Shown here in pieces: positions 1 to 10,459 of a stretch of 64,000 bases of DNA. This DNA is from Hetaerina americana. Its lineage: Eukaryota > Arthropoda > Insecta > Odonata > Calopterygidae. Numbering within the stretch: position 1 is the stretch's first letter; each line of letters begins with the position of its first letter. The position numbers were made by a program, and so were the translations under genes. The stretch is taken from assembly GCA_022747635.1 (NCBI GenBank), contig JAKTNV010000041.1:3769001-3833000 (forward strand), given 5' to 3'. The notes beneath the pieces are model-generated. The model saw only the letters and a list, made by a program, of their open reading frames with translations. It had not been told where the DNA came from and ran no database searches.

Positions 1-36
1 AGCCCTTGTGGCGTATGAAGTAGATGTATGCCCTCC
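1..36 (+). repeat. CR1-like 3' tail remnant
   Basis: The first bases resemble the end of the 3'-terminal hairpin (CCCTTGTGGCG) and its tail (GTAGATGTA). The repeat starts outside the window. A subfamily B element begins immediately after it, so this is one of several places where a new copy abuts an old tail. Confidence 0.55.
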
Positions 37-39
37 CTC

Positions 40-1098
40 CATTACGCAGTGCGCATGCCCACCCGTGGAAAGAACATATTGGATCTATTTCTTACAAACA
101 CGCCTGAACGTATTATTAGTGTATCAACTGCCGAGGGCTTGAGTGACCATAAAGCAGGTAATATCCACATGGACATAGAAATAAAAAAGATTGTTAAACC
201 AAAAAGAAAAATTTATAATTACCATAAAGCAGACTTTGAAACTTTTGCCAATCAATTAAACTCCTCACTACCCGAGTTCAAAACCCGCTTAATTCATGTA
301 AACGTGGAAGAAATTTGGACAGAATTTGTCAATATCATGCAAAAAGGCATCATAGATTTCATACCTATAAAATACGTTAAAGCAAATCGTGACCCCAGGT
401 GGTACAATAAAGACGTTAGAAAATCCCTTCGAAAGCAGAGAATGCTACACTCTAGGGTAAAGAGGGCAGGCGTGAACACATCATCCCCTGAGAATAAACA
501 ATTATGGGACACATATAGATCCTCTAAAATTGAAACCAAAACACAATTACGTAGCGCTTTACTGGACTTTAAACGCAAAGTACTTTGCGAGCACTTAGAC
601 AATGACCCCAAAGCTTTCTGGTCATATGTTAGGGAAGTAAATGGGAGTAAACAAACCGTGGCTTGCTTAAGGGATTGTAGCAATATAATTCATACAGACA
701 GCGAGGGTAAAGCTAACATCCTAAATTCATTCTTCCAAAGCGTTTTCTCGAATGATTTTGCCACCGCATATCTCCAAGAAACAATACATACTCCACCCAT
801 GGAAAAAATAACAGTGGACCAATAAGGAATCCTAAAATTGCTTAATGAGATTAAACCCAACAAATCCCCGGGTCCCGAAAATATACCAGCTAGGGTGATA
901 AAACATTTAGCTCCAAACATTGCCCCGTACCTTGAATTTATATTTAACAAATCCCTCACAGAGTGCAAAGTACCTAAGATTTGGAAAACCGCGCAAATAA
1001 CGCCTATTTTTAAAGGTGGTGACAGGGAGGATCCCAGTAATTACAGACCTATATCTCTCACTTCTATCTGTTGCAAAATCTTAGAGCACATAATTGTC
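40..1098 (+). mobile_element. CR1-like non-LTR retrotransposon, subfamily B, 5'- and 3'-truncated ORF2
   Basis: This reading frame encodes the end of an apurinic-type endonuclease domain (PTRGKNILDLF, then GLSDHKA with the catalytic Asp-His pair), the linker, and the start of the reverse transcriptase (NKSPGPENIPARV, then GGDREDPSNYRPISLTS). The frame is broken once: a TAA at 823-825 replaces the Gln codon present in the sister copy near 40300. Translation otherwise stays in the same frame to KILEHIIV, where similarity to the copy at 39855-42288 stops at about 1098. The RT catalytic motifs and the 3' UTR are absent, so the copy is dead and has lost its 3' half. Flanking DNA beyond 1100 is unrelated. 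Confidence 0.9.
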
Positions 1099-1600
1099 AG
1101 TCAGGAAAGGTGTGTGAGGGAGAAAAGTCCACAGAGGATGTTTATAAGAAGGAGAACTGATTGGGCATACCCCGAAATATGGTACCCTGATGAAGGTCGT
1201 GAGGGAGAGAAAAAGCGGGGGGGAGGGATAATTATATACAAAGGTCAAGGATGAACTAATAGTAGTAATCAAATAGGAAAAATATCGGTGCAGAGAGCTA
1301 CGAAATGTGACAAGGAAGAGGATTGAAGTAATTTGATAGCTGCTACGAGCCAATCCTCAAAGTCGAAACCCATGATAGTGATTATTATTACATTGGGATA
1401 AAATGAAAGAAGACAGCAAAAGTAAATGCTCGATATGCAGAGTAGCTGGAAGTGCAGTGCCGCGCACAGTCACGTGCAGAAGAGGCGAGAGAGAGAATGG
1501 GGTGCGGATGGGGGGCCGGGGGATGACCAAGTGAGAGGGAGTGAACGTGACTTGATCACGACTAGGAGTCGATGGAAATGGGAGGCCACGCACGATGATA
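1099..1600. other. Unassigned interval between CR1-like fragment and mariner
   Basis: Purine-rich DNA with only short frames that look like chance. I see no recognisable gene, RNA or repeat. Confidence 0.5.
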
Positions 1601-2353
1601 CGAGGGTCATCCGGAAAGTAGTACCCGTTCGTGAAATAAAGACACAAAAGTAAATATTAACAAACATAAAAAATTTTATTTGAAAGAGGATACTTTAAAC
1701 TACTTCTCAACATAATCTCCAAGCAAATTAAGGCATTTGTCATAACGTGTGACAAGTTTCTGTATTCCTGCTGCATAGTCCTTCGCCGCCAGCTCATTGA
1801 GATACGCGAGGGACCCATCTTGCACAAATTTTTGCATAATGCAGATGGTGTTTAACAATTTCATGAACAATTGTTCGAGAAACATTGGGAAAATGCTCAC
1901 AGATGTCATCAATTGTGACGCGCCGATCGTTCCTCACGAATTCGTCAACTGAGCTCACCAGTTGGTCTGTAATGACAGACGGTCTCTCCGAACGCTCATC
2001 GTCGTGTGTGTTCCCCCTCCCCATGTTGAAGTTGCGACACCACCGCCGAACAGACGACTCGTCCATTACATTGTCTCCATACACCTCCTTTAATTGGCGA
2101 TGAATATCACATGGGCGAACGTTTCTTGCATTGAGGAATTTAATCACTGCCCTCACTTCACAACTGGCGGCGTTCTCAATTTTTTTAAACATTGTAAACA
2201 ATCACAGAAACAACACAGGCAATGCTAGCGTCACGCAACTTGGCTCAGAGAAGGCAGACAAGCCACTGAAGCTATCTGACCTCGTCCAGCGGCTACTCGC
2301 GTCGTCAGCACTTCATGCGGCACGAACGGATACTACTTTCCGGATGACCCTCG
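1601..2353 (-). mobile_element. Mariner-family DNA transposon, internally deleted, with TIRs and TA target site
   Basis: The ends are matching inverted repeats of about 30 bp (CGAGGGTCATCCGGAAAGTA on the left, its complement on the right ending at 2353). Each is flanked by TA (1599-1600 and 2354-2355), the mariner target duplication. On the minus strand an N-terminal transposase part (1794-2201) holds the two helix-turn-helix regions and the linker with the motif SVRRWCRNFNMGRGNTHDDE. It is followed out of frame by a C-terminal part (1700-1800) ending YDKCLNLLGDYVEK. The central DDE catalytic region is missing. At 753 bp it is a little over half of the usual mariner length near 1.3 kb. It is non-autonomous but has both ends, so a related transposase could have mobilised it. 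Confidence 0.93.
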
Positions 2354-2355
2354 TA

Positions 2356-4129
2356 CATCAATCCTGCCCATCACCCGACACAATCCCTCGTCGTTATAGC
2401 ACAAGGTTTTTTGGGTTCGTTGGAGGGGGTGACATTTCATTACGCTTTCTCCCGGAGACTGATGGTCAAGTAGGAACCCTACGCAAGGTTTATTATTTCA
2501 TTATTCCAGTTGCTGCTAATTTGGAAAGAATTTCAATTGTCATTGATCACTAAAGAAGACAACGAGAAAATATTCAAAAACGAAACTGGCATTTCAAAAT
2601 GACTGAGAATATTAAAAACCTAGCTAAAGTCTCTCGAAGTGTTTCATTTCTGTGTATGATTGATAGTGCAATTTAAATTTTAAACACAATTTATCCTCCA
2701 AGGCAGTGTATGCACTTTTTGGCACAAACACACATTCGAAGTGATTGGTAGTCATCGCAGACTTTGAGGAATCGAATGACGGATACAAATGCAACCTTTT
2801 TTCTTGAGAAAATGCTGCCCGTTTTATATCAATACTTAGTATCTCAGAGTGTTACAAATGGGGAAATGAAATAATTAATGTGAAAAGGTGTCTGTTTGAT
2901 ACTAGCAATTTAGCCCGAGTAAAATAGGTTTTCTTTGCCATATTTCCAGTTAAGCATGGCGTTTTCATAACCACAAACAAGGGCAATTCCGGAAAAACCT
3001 CTTAATTTCAGACTGCAGGAAGCAAAATCAGAAAACGTTGTGGCTCCAATTGTAATATCGGGTGGGTAACACAATTCTATAGCGGGCTGGACAATGTGCG
3101 AATTCGTAGGCGAAGAATATCCAGTAAATAAATACTCCTTCTCCATCAGAAATCCACTGACAATCCAGAGTTATGTGCCGTAGACAATGGAGAAAAATGG
3201 AATTACAGGAAAGTGAAACTAATTTTATGAAAAAACTAGTGATGCATTGTTTCACCAAAAGATTGATCGTTGAGAGTGAATTTGTCCGTATGACTTCGAT
3301 CGCTTCGAAAACGAATCATTCAAACCAAATGAAGAGCAATCACTCTCAAAGCAAAGCACGGCATTGAATCAATTCATTGCGAACCAGGTGGCAGGACAAG
3401 CAGCAGAGAATACAAAGAGCGGGGCGCAGAGGAGCAGGCGTCCGATGGGAGCGCTGTGCCGTCCCGGCGACCTAGAGGGCGGCGCCCGATGCACGGCTAA
3501 TGGCCCCGGACTGAAAAGGTACGCGTGACCCCTAGTGCACGACCCCTAGTGCATCATAGCTTGTGTCACCTCGTTCCTGGGCCGAAGGGAAATAGGCGGA
3601 AAAGGGTGAAGGGTTGGCAAAATGCCCCCGGGACTAGAAGGGGGGGTTGAGGAGAGGTTGGGAGGCATGGCGAGGGAGGGGAAGCAAGAGTCTCACCCCT
3701 CCTTAGTTTCAATCTTCATTAAGCGCCAAATAATAGATTTTGCAAATACTCACACTATTATAGTCGTCGCTCTAGATTTATTTAAGCACTTGCAAATCTA
3801 ATGAAAGAATTTACAAACAATAGTTTCATTTCCATCCATCCCATAATACAAAAAAATTACAAAAACAATTTTCATTCAACGTTAGAGAATATATCGAGAA
3901 AGTATCTTAAATTTCGGCCTAGTGTGATGGTGAATAGGGCTTAGAGTCACCACCTTGGTGTCTATTTACGTCCCTACACTCAATACTACGCACCCTGCTG
4001 TTGTAGTGTGGGCAGACTGTGGTTCAAAAAATGTCCTGAAATTGCGAACTATTGAAATGTGCGCTACAATACGAGATCCCACGAGGTATGAAATGTGATA
4101 TGTGATTAGGTTTTCACTGGCAAAAAGAC
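2356..4129. other. Unassigned interval
   Basis: Mostly AT-rich DNA, with a GC-rich patch around 3410-3720 that contains two copies of CCCCTAGTGCA about 13 bp apart (3530-3560). Only short frames occur. I recognise no gene or repeat family. Confidence 0.5.
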
Positions 4130-4697
4130 TAGCCCCAGCCAATTGAAATGCATATGGAACTTCGTGAAAAGTTTACGGAGAGATTTAGTGAAGGCGGAGT
4201 GAGGCAGTGGTGCATTCTCAGTTTAAAAATAATAGCCACAGCACCAATGTTCATGACGAGGGGACACACCGCAGTGGTCGGCCTAACCTTGTCACATATG
4301 CTGACGAATGGCCAGTTCTTGGACATCATGGGCATTTGTCCGTTAATTCTTAAACTGGCAACACCACTGACGCAAAACACTGACACTCATCACTTAGTCG
4401 GTGCACAGCACACATTTACCGACGAATGATAAGCAGCTTTGAAATATATTGCCACTAAAAACCTCATTCCTAACGGATTTTACTTTTGGCGGAATTTCCA
4501 ATCGCGTTGTTCATTTTAGCCTGCTTATGTAAACAAACGACAAGCGGCGATGCCTTGCGAACACCGCAGATCGAGGCGTGCTGCCTTCCTAGTGCGTGCG
4601 AGCGCGTGCGTCAATATAGCAAGCATTCGACTTCCACCAATACTTCGCCCGCCACACGTAAGCACAAGTAACTTACTTTCCGGACAGCCCTCGTATT
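4130..4697 (+). mobile_element. Mariner-family transposon remnant
   Basis: In the frame through about 4235-4300 the plus strand encodes TNVHDEGTHRSGRPNLVT, the linker between the two DNA-binding parts of mariner transposases. The preceding codons, in another frame, give VRQWC. The right end at 4674-4697 (TACTTTCCGGACAGCCCTCG then TA) closely matches the terminal inverted repeat of the mariner at 1601-2353, so both belong to one family. The catalytic domain is not recognisable and the left terminal repeat was not found. It is a frameshifted, internally deleted copy. Confidence 0.8.
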
Positions 4698-5270
4698 TTC
4701 TAACGCAAGCACGTCATCGAAATGAACAGCAGTAATCCAAGTGAAAAACGCTTTCAAGAAAACCAAGCAAGAACTTTTATTTCCATCTAATCTAAGGTGA
4801 CATTGAGAGAGCCAATAATAAGCGCGAGAGAGTGTGGAGGGGGGTGTCATCCCTGGCGAAGGGGAGAGGGGGCTGACCTAAAGATATTTGAGGGAGAGTG
4901 CTCGGCCGACCCCTCCTGCAGCCGCACGCGACCGAATGAGCCATCGATCCGCCGCTGATTGAGTGCGCCGGACGAGGGTGTTTGGGGGTGGGTCCAATCA
5001 GCCTCCCCAGTTGTCGCTCGGGCGCCCCCAGGGTGGACGGCGGAGGCACGCGTGTGGCCCCCGGACACCCCTCGCGTTCGACGAGTGCGTAAAGGGGCTT
5101 CGCGCAGTCGCAATGAGGGGTCCAGAGGTCCGGAGGAGGGCCCGTGTGGGAAGGGGGTCCCTCGTGAAAGCATACTTCCTGTTGTGAATTTAGAAGTAAA
5201 TTTTATTTGCTTAAGGGGAAACATTTGATAGTGATTGGGGATTGAAATGCGACGGTAGGCGTGTGGAGGT
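4698..5270. other. Unassigned interval, GC-rich in its second half
   Basis: The stretch 4840-5180 is GC-rich with overlapping open frames on both strands, as expected from composition alone. None resembles a known protein. Confidence 0.45.
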
Positions 5271-5274
5271 AACA

Positions 5275-5398
5275 TAATTTGGTTTTGCATGCGGTCTTAT
5301 TCTAGTTTGAGGGTAGTGATCAGGGTAATTTAGGGTGATGACCTAACACCCCCTGACACAAGCCCTTGCGGTGGATTGCGGAGTATTGTTTGGATGTA
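5275..5398 (+). mobile_element. CR1-like 3' UTR and tail only
   Basis: The UTR phrase TTTTGCATGCGGTCTTATTC is followed by the 3'-terminal hairpin (CCCTTGCGGTGGATTGCGGAG) and a GGATGTAGATAC tail. No coding part remains. It lies directly upstream of the full-length subfamily A element. Confidence 0.8.
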
Positions 5399-5962
5399 GA
5401 TACAAATACTATTTAATTCCCCAGGAATCATAATGGTCAGAAAGCAGCCAGTCATAATGGTCCTCTTCACCGAGTGCCTTGGTGGGCCGGCACGTTTACT
5501 TTGAACATTCTCTCTCTAGCCCTCAACCTGAGCGGACCTGCCTACTGAGCGCTCCTGGTAACCGGTTTGACCCACCAGAGACTACCTGCCTGCCACCTCG
5601 ATTCTTGGTGCTTTTGGTTTTAGTGAAGTGCAGTGTAGTGTCAACGTATACGTTGCTTCGTTTATATAGTTTTCGTTTTGTGTGTGGTTTGTTAACCTGT
5701 GTGGTAGTAGTAATTTATTTAGTGGATTGTGGTTGTTTTTGTCCTTCGACTCTGATTGGTGACCGGTGAGTGCTTTCCTTTTTCTTTCTTTTGGTCCTCT
5801 GAAAACCAGACCTTACTCAAACATCGTTTTTTCCACTTAGGCTTCATATTCAATTCCAAATCGTAACTTATTGTTTGAGCTAAAGTTAGCTAACCCCTTC
5901 TATAAATTTTAGCATAGTGTATACAGGTTAGCTTTTGTTGAGAACTTGGTAATTAAATTAGG

Positions 5963-6982
5963 ATGGCTTCATCCAGGTCCCCTGTTGCTATGCTCGAAGG
6001 CACTGGCGAATGCGCGGCTTTAAGGGCCCGTATCGTCATGCTGGAGAGAATGGTGCGGGAGCTTCGATCGGAGATCGCCGGCCGGAGGGCTCCCCTCGGG
6101 AGAGATGGTGCTCAGGGTGGGAATTCGAAAACCCGCCACGCCCATAGGGGTGCACGGATTCGTCCGAATGCAACACGTGGCTGGGCGATTAGAGACCTAC
6201 CCCGTGTCCCATCTCTCAACGAGGGAGTGTCTCACGTCCGTAGGTCGGACGATTGGAGGGTCGTCTCTCGGGGCAAGGGGAAGGTAACGCTGCGGCGAGG
6301 ATTGGACTCTGCGGAGGCAGATACCATCCCCGTCTCCAACAGGTACCAGGTGCTGTCGGATGACAGCACCACCGTACCTGCAGCCCCTATCCCTACTCCG
6401 AGGGCACTGCCTAGGGTAAGGCATCAGCGGTCGGGGAGGGAGGGAACCGTTATATTAGGTAGTTCAAATGTCCGGCGTATAATGAACCCGCTGCGCCGCA
6501 GAGTCCAACAGGAGGGAGGTGTTGGATTCTTGTCGTCCTGGTGTATACCGGGCGGCGGGGTACCCCAGGCGACGCTGGCGGTGAAGGCGGCCGTCAGTAA
6601 TACGGGCTGCTCCAAGCTACGCATTGTGGCTCATGTCGGGACAAACGACGCCTCGGAACGTGGATCTGAAGAGATCCTGCGCTCCTTTAAGGAGATGCAC
6701 TCGGAGGTGAAACGAGTCGAGGCAGAGTTTAAGGTCCCAATTAAATTAAGTATATGTAGTATTGTGCCGCGTTCAGACCGCGGAAGGCTCGTTTGGAGCC
6801 GCATTGAGGGTTTAAATGAGAGATTGCTGGGATTTTGCCGGGGAATCGGAGCGGACTTCGTTGATCTGAGGCCCGTCCTCTCATCGTGTCGGGTACCCCT
6901 TAATCGCTCCGGGGTCCATTATACTGCCGAGGCATCGCAGTTGGTAGCGCGTAGGTTACACGAACACGTGTCGAGGGTTTAG
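5963..6982 (+). CDS. CR1-like ORF1 protein with SGNH-hydrolase (esterase-like) domain
   Basis: This 339-residue protein starts at ATG 5963, the first Met of the frame, after a long 5' UTR. Residues about 15-40 are a heptad-like, Leu/Met/Val-rich segment, a candidate short coiled coil. Residues 45-150 are basic and low in order. Residues about 160-339 form an SGNH-type fold: block I is VILGSSN (166-169, Ser where GDS is usual), block III is AHVGTND (226-229), and the last block is RSGVHYT with candidate catalytic His319. Esterase-type ORF1 proteins are known from CR1/L2-group retrotransposons, where they are thought to act in RNP or membrane association. The stop lies inside the start of the ORF2 frame (35-bp overlap). 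A partial second copy is at 36369-36902. Confidence 0.88.
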   Translation: MASSRSPVAMLEGTGECAALRARIVMLERMVRELRSEIAGRRAPLGRDGAQGGNSKTRHAHRGARIRPNATRGWAIRDLPRVPSLNEGVSHVRRSDDWRVVSRGKGKVTLRRGLDSAEADTIPVSNRYQVLSDDSTTVPAAPIPTPRALPRVRHQRSGREGTVILGSSNVRRIMNPLRRRVQQEGGVGFLSSWCIPGGGVPQATLAVKAAVSNTGCSKLRIVAHVGTNDASERGSEEILRSFKEMHSEVKRVEAEFKVPIKLSICSIVPRSDRGRLVWSRIEGLNERLLGFCRGIGADFVDLRPVLSSCRVPLNRSGVHYTAEASQLVARRLHEHVSRV

Positions 6983-9900
6983 CATAGCTGGTAGGCAAGA
7001 GCGTAGGTCATATATTGGGAAAAATAAAGTAGAATCCAGCGCTTTTTGTCAATTCAGTTCAGGTAATGCCTCTCAAATCCCCAAAAATATTGAACAAACA
7101 AGCACTTGCGTTAAAACAACATATAACCCACGTAAATTTAATAAAATTGGTGCCTCTACATACATAACAGATAGCAATGCAAGTGAATGTAATTCTTTTG
7201 TCTCTGTTCACCACGAATCGTCTCAAAACAGTTTTGTTAGCGTACATAAAACCGAAAAACAAGAAGTTATTAGCCATATTAAAATTATAACATTAAATTG
7301 CCGTAGCATTAGAAACAAAATATCGGATATTGAACATATTTTTGTCAGTACAAACGCAGACATAGTAGTTGGAACAGAAAGTTGGCTCACGGGAGATATA
7401 GCAAACAATGAGGTTTTTCCAAACGGCTTCACAATTTACAGAAGGGACAGACCAAATAGGTTGGGTGGGGGAGTATTCATTGCAGTAAAGTCACATCTTA
7501 GTAGCCAACGATATGAATGCGACGTAGATGACATAGAAAGCGTTTGGTGCAACATTAAGGACTACAACGGCAGAAGCCTATACGTGTGTTCATTTTATAG
7601 ACCCCCAGATTCTAACACAGATGTCCTACACAAGCTCGACGAACAAATATCCACTATCAGCAGCAGACAAAGCAACAGTATTACTATAATCGCTGGTGAC
7701 ACAAATCTACCGTCAATTGACTGGGAAAACTACTGCGTGGGAAAATCTGCCAAAAACAGAGATTCATGCCAAGAACTCCTTCATATATTCACAAAACACT
7801 CCTTAGAACAAATAGTTAAATCACCAACACGGGGCCAAAGCATACTAGACATCTTTGCGACTTCTATGCCCGAAATCATTACTAACATTGAAATAATAGA
7901 CGGAATCAGTGACCATAAGGCTATTCTTGTGGAGTTAAAAACTAAGTTCGTCAAAATAAACAAAGAAAAGCGTAAAATATACCTATACAACAAGGCAAAT
8001 TTTAACGGACTAAGAGAATATTTAAAGATAAAATTACCGGAATACAAGACAAAAACACTGACAACAAATACAGAGAACACTTGGAATTATTTCTTAAATA
8101 TTTTACGCGAAGGAATAAAGACGTACATCCCGTCCAAACTCAAATGCGACAGTAAGGAACCTAGATGGTACAACGGGGAAGTCAGATCGGCATTAAGAAG
8201 GCAAAGAAAGCTACAGTCAAATTTCAAAAAGAGTTTAAAAAGTGACGATATAAGTTTTGTGAATACAACCAAACAGCTACTAAAAGAATGTCGTAGTAAG
8301 ACGAAAAGTATTATGCGCACAGCACTACACTCTTTTAAATCTAAAATGCTAAGCGAATATCTTGAGGAAAATCCAAAGTCATTCTGGTCCTATGTTAGGG
8401 AAATACAGGGTAAACGTCCCACTGTTCACTCTTTGAAGACGGAAAATGGAGAAATCATTACAGATAGCGTGAAAAAGGCAAATATTTTAAACCATTTTTT
8501 CCAGAGCGTCTACAACAAAAACACAAACGCACCAAACGATCCTCCACACCCACCCGGGGAACACATGAGCGATCTTACACTGACCAAGCAGGGAATAGTA
8601 CATCTGCTCCGTAGTATCAAAGCACACAAGGCACCTGGTCCGGAAGAAATACCTGCTAGAATATTAAAGGAATTAGCTGACGACATTGCCCCATTTTTAC
8701 ATATTGTTTTTCTAAAATCGATAGAAGAAGGCTCAGTGCCTCGCGACTGGAAGCTAGCCCATATAACTCCCATCTATAAAGGCGGCGATAGGGATAAACC
8801 AACCAATTACCGACCCATTTCTTTAACATCGATCTCTTGTAAAATATTGGAACACGTTATTGTCACTAACATTATGAAATTTCTTGATAGTAGGAAAATA
8901 CTAATCCACAACCAGCACGGATTTAGGAAAAGCAGATCTTGCGAAACACAACTTGGTCTCTTCATTCACGATATACTTAGATTGGGAGAAAACAACACCC
9001 AAGTCGATGCAGTATTCCTGGATTTCAAAAAAGCCTTCGACAAAGTCCCACACAATAAATTGTTACACAAACTTAAATACTATGGGATCAATGAGAAAAT
9101 AATTAATTGGATTAGGGACTTCTTGTCAAACCGCAAACAAATAGTAGTCATAGATGGGTTGTGCTCAACGGAGAGAGATGTTACTTCGGGCGTCCCCCAG
9201 GGAAGTGTAATAGGGCCTCTTCTGTTCTTAATATACATAAATGACTTAAGCACACACGTTAGTAGCAATCTAAGGTTATTTGCTGACGACACGGTGATAT
9301 ACAGGGAAATAAGGAGCCAACTAGATCGCGAGCTACTCTCTAGAGACTTAGACAATATCTCGGGATGGTGCAATAAATGGGGATTAACACTTAATATAGA
9401 TAAATGTGCAGTTTTGAAATTTTGGAATAAAGGAAGCGAGGAACAGGATATAAACTACAAAATAGAGGGTTCAGTATTGACTACGGCAAATCAAGTTAAA
9501 TATTTGGGGGTTGTTCTAACACCACGCCTTTCATGGGGAGCACATATCAGGACAATATGCGGATCAGCTTTAAAGAAACTTGGCTTCATAAAACGGGTGG
9601 TGGGGAAATGTAATGAAAAAGTTAAAGAGAGGTGTTATTTTGCTCTAGTTAGACCTCATTTGGAATATGCCGCAAGTATTTGGGATCCGTGGGAGAAAAT
9701 TTGGCAAAAAGAATTAGATAAAGTCCAGAGAAAATCCGCTAGATTTGTTAAAAATTGTTATGATAAAAACACAAGTGTGACAGGTCTCTTAGGGGATTTA
9801 GGCTGGGAACCACTTGAAGTGCGGAGAGAACAAGCGAGGCTTAGACTTTTAGAAAGGTTCAGAACAAACGAGTTTAAATATGACACTGAAGGAATTATAA

Positions 9901-10037
9901 TGGCCCCACACTACTTAGGTAGATCAGACCACAAAGATAAACTAAGGGAGATAGATTCCAAGACAGATAGGTACAAATACTCATTCTTTCCCCGAACAAT
10001 CAGTAATCATAATAGCAAGAAACCGAAGTCACTTTAG
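6948..10037 (+). CDS. CR1-like ORF2: apurinic-type endonuclease and reverse transcriptase
   Basis: The frame is open for 1029 codons after a TAG at 6945-6947. Numbering from its first codon, the endonuclease shows Asn in LNCRS (about 117), Glu144 in GTESWL, Asp251 in GDTNLPS, and Asp322-His323 in SDHKA. The reverse transcriptase shows KAPGPEEIPARI, GGDRDKPTNYRPISLTS, FLDFKKAFDKVPH (Asp692), TSGVPQGSVIGPLLF and RLFADDTVIY (Asp780-Asp781). The C-terminal part contains RPHLEYAASIWDPW and ends FFPRTISNHNSKKPKSL. All catalytic residues are present. It nicks the target and primes reverse transcription on the element's RNA. No ATG occurs in frame between the opening stop and the endonuclease, and the frame overlaps the end of ORF1 in the +1 register. 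ORF2 may therefore be made by frameshifting or a non-AUG start. Confidence 0.93.
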   Translation, partial: RVGYTNTCRGFSIAGRQERRSYIGKNKVESSAFCQFSSGNASQIPKNIEQTSTCVKTTYNPRKFNKIGASTYITDSNASECNSFVSVHHESSQNSFVSVHKTEKQEVISHIKIITLNCRSIRNKISDIEHIFVSTNADIVVGTESWLTGDIANNEVFPNGFTIYRRDRPNRLGGGVFIAVKSHLSSQRYECDVDDIESVWCNIKDYNGRSLYVCSFYRPPDSNTDVLHKLDEQISTISSRQSNSITIIAGDTNLPSIDWENYCVGKSAKNRDSCQELLHIFTKHSLEQIVKSPTRGQSILDIFATSMPEIITNIEIIDGISDHKAILVELKTKFVKINKEKRKIYLYNKANFNGLREYLKIKLPEYKTKTLTTNTENTWNYFLNILREGIKTYIPSKLKCDSKEPRWYNGEVRSALRRQRKLQSNFKKSLKSDDISFVNTTKQLLKECRSKTKSIMRTALHSFKSKMLSEYLEENPKSFWSYVREIQGKRPTVHSLKTENGEIITDSVKKANILNHFFQSVYNKNTNAPNDPPHPPGEHMSDLTLTKQGIVHLLRSIKAHKAPGPEEIPARILKELADDIAPFLHIVFLKSIEEGSVPRDWKLAHITPIYKGGDRDKPTNYRPISLTSISCKILEHVIVTNIMKFLDSRKILIHNQHGFRKSRSCETQLGLFIHDILRLGENNTQVDAVFLDFKKAFDKVPHNKLLHKLKYYGINEKIINWIRDFLSNRKQIVVIDGLCSTERDVTSGVPQGSVIGPLLFLIYINDLSTHVSSNLRLFADDTVIYREIRSQLDRELLSRDLDNISGWCNKWGLTLNIDKCAVLKFWNKGSEEQDINYKIEGSVLTTANQVKYLGVVLTPRLSWGAHIRTICGSALKKLGFIKRVVGKCNEKVKERCYFALVRPHLEYAASIWDPWEKIWQKELDKVQRKSARFVKNCYDKNTSVTGLLGDLGWEPLEVRREQARLRLLERFRTNEFKYDTEGIIMAPHYLGRSDHKDKLREIDSKTDRYKYSFFPRTISNHNSKKPKSL

Positions 10038-10333
10038 AAATATTAAAAACTTTGAATTTACAAGTCGGAACAAAATTAAACACTATAGAGATGTCAGGTA
10101 TACTTTCAGGTGCATGTGTATGTTAGTTGGTAGTTTGAGTGTTTGCATGTGTGTGGGGTGTAAGTGTTCATGCATGAATGTATGCCATGTTTTTTTTTAT
10201 ATATGATTTTGTCGTTATTGCATGCGATTTTTTTTTTTTATTTTTCTTTTCTAAATTATGGGTGGTGTCCTAGCACCCCCCGCCACACGCCCTTGCGGCG
10301 GCTTGCGGGGTATTGAGTAGATGTAGATGTAGA
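10038..10333 (+). promoter_or_regulatory. 3' UTR of subfamily A with terminal double hairpin and GATGTA tail
   Basis: The UTR has poly-T runs and ends in the conserved module. The outer stem is CCCCGC/GCGGGG, the inner stem is CGCC/GGCG around CTTGC, then comes GTATTGA and GTAGATGTAGATGTAG. The same module ends nearly every CR1-like copy in the window, which points to a reverse transcriptase recognition structure. Confidence 0.8.
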
Positions 10334-10459
10334 AAGCAAAGTCACTAAAGAAATCTTAAAGACATTCGATTTACTAGTGCGGGCAGGATTAAATATTGCG
10401 TTGACATAAGATATATAATCGTAGGTGCATCTGTGGGTTAGTTGATGGTATACTTGTGT
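10334..10459 (+). repeat. Older CR1-like 3' UTR remnant abutting the tail
   Basis: The bases after the tail (AAAGTCACTAAAGAAATC, then GCAGGATTAAATATTGC) align with the start of the 3' UTR at 23124-23250. This is a second, 3'-truncated A-like copy, so the two elements are stacked. Confidence 0.65.

Larger units (their letters stand above)
5465..10333 (+). mobile_element. Full-length CR1-like non-LTR retrotransposon, subfamily A, ORFs intact
   Basis: The element has a roughly 500-bp 5' UTR, ORF1 (5963-6982), ORF2 (6948-10037), a 3' UTR, a terminal double hairpin (10275-10310) and a short GATGTA repeat tail. Both ORFs lack internal stops, so this is the most intact copy in the window and a plausible source for the truncated A copies. 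The precise 5' boundary is uncertain because no full-length relative is available. The decamer CATAATGGTC occurs twice, about 24 bp apart, just before the 5' UTR (5428 and 5452). Its total of about 4.9 kb fits CR1-group elements. Downstream bases to about 10460 resemble an older A-type 3' UTR. Confidence 0.9.
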
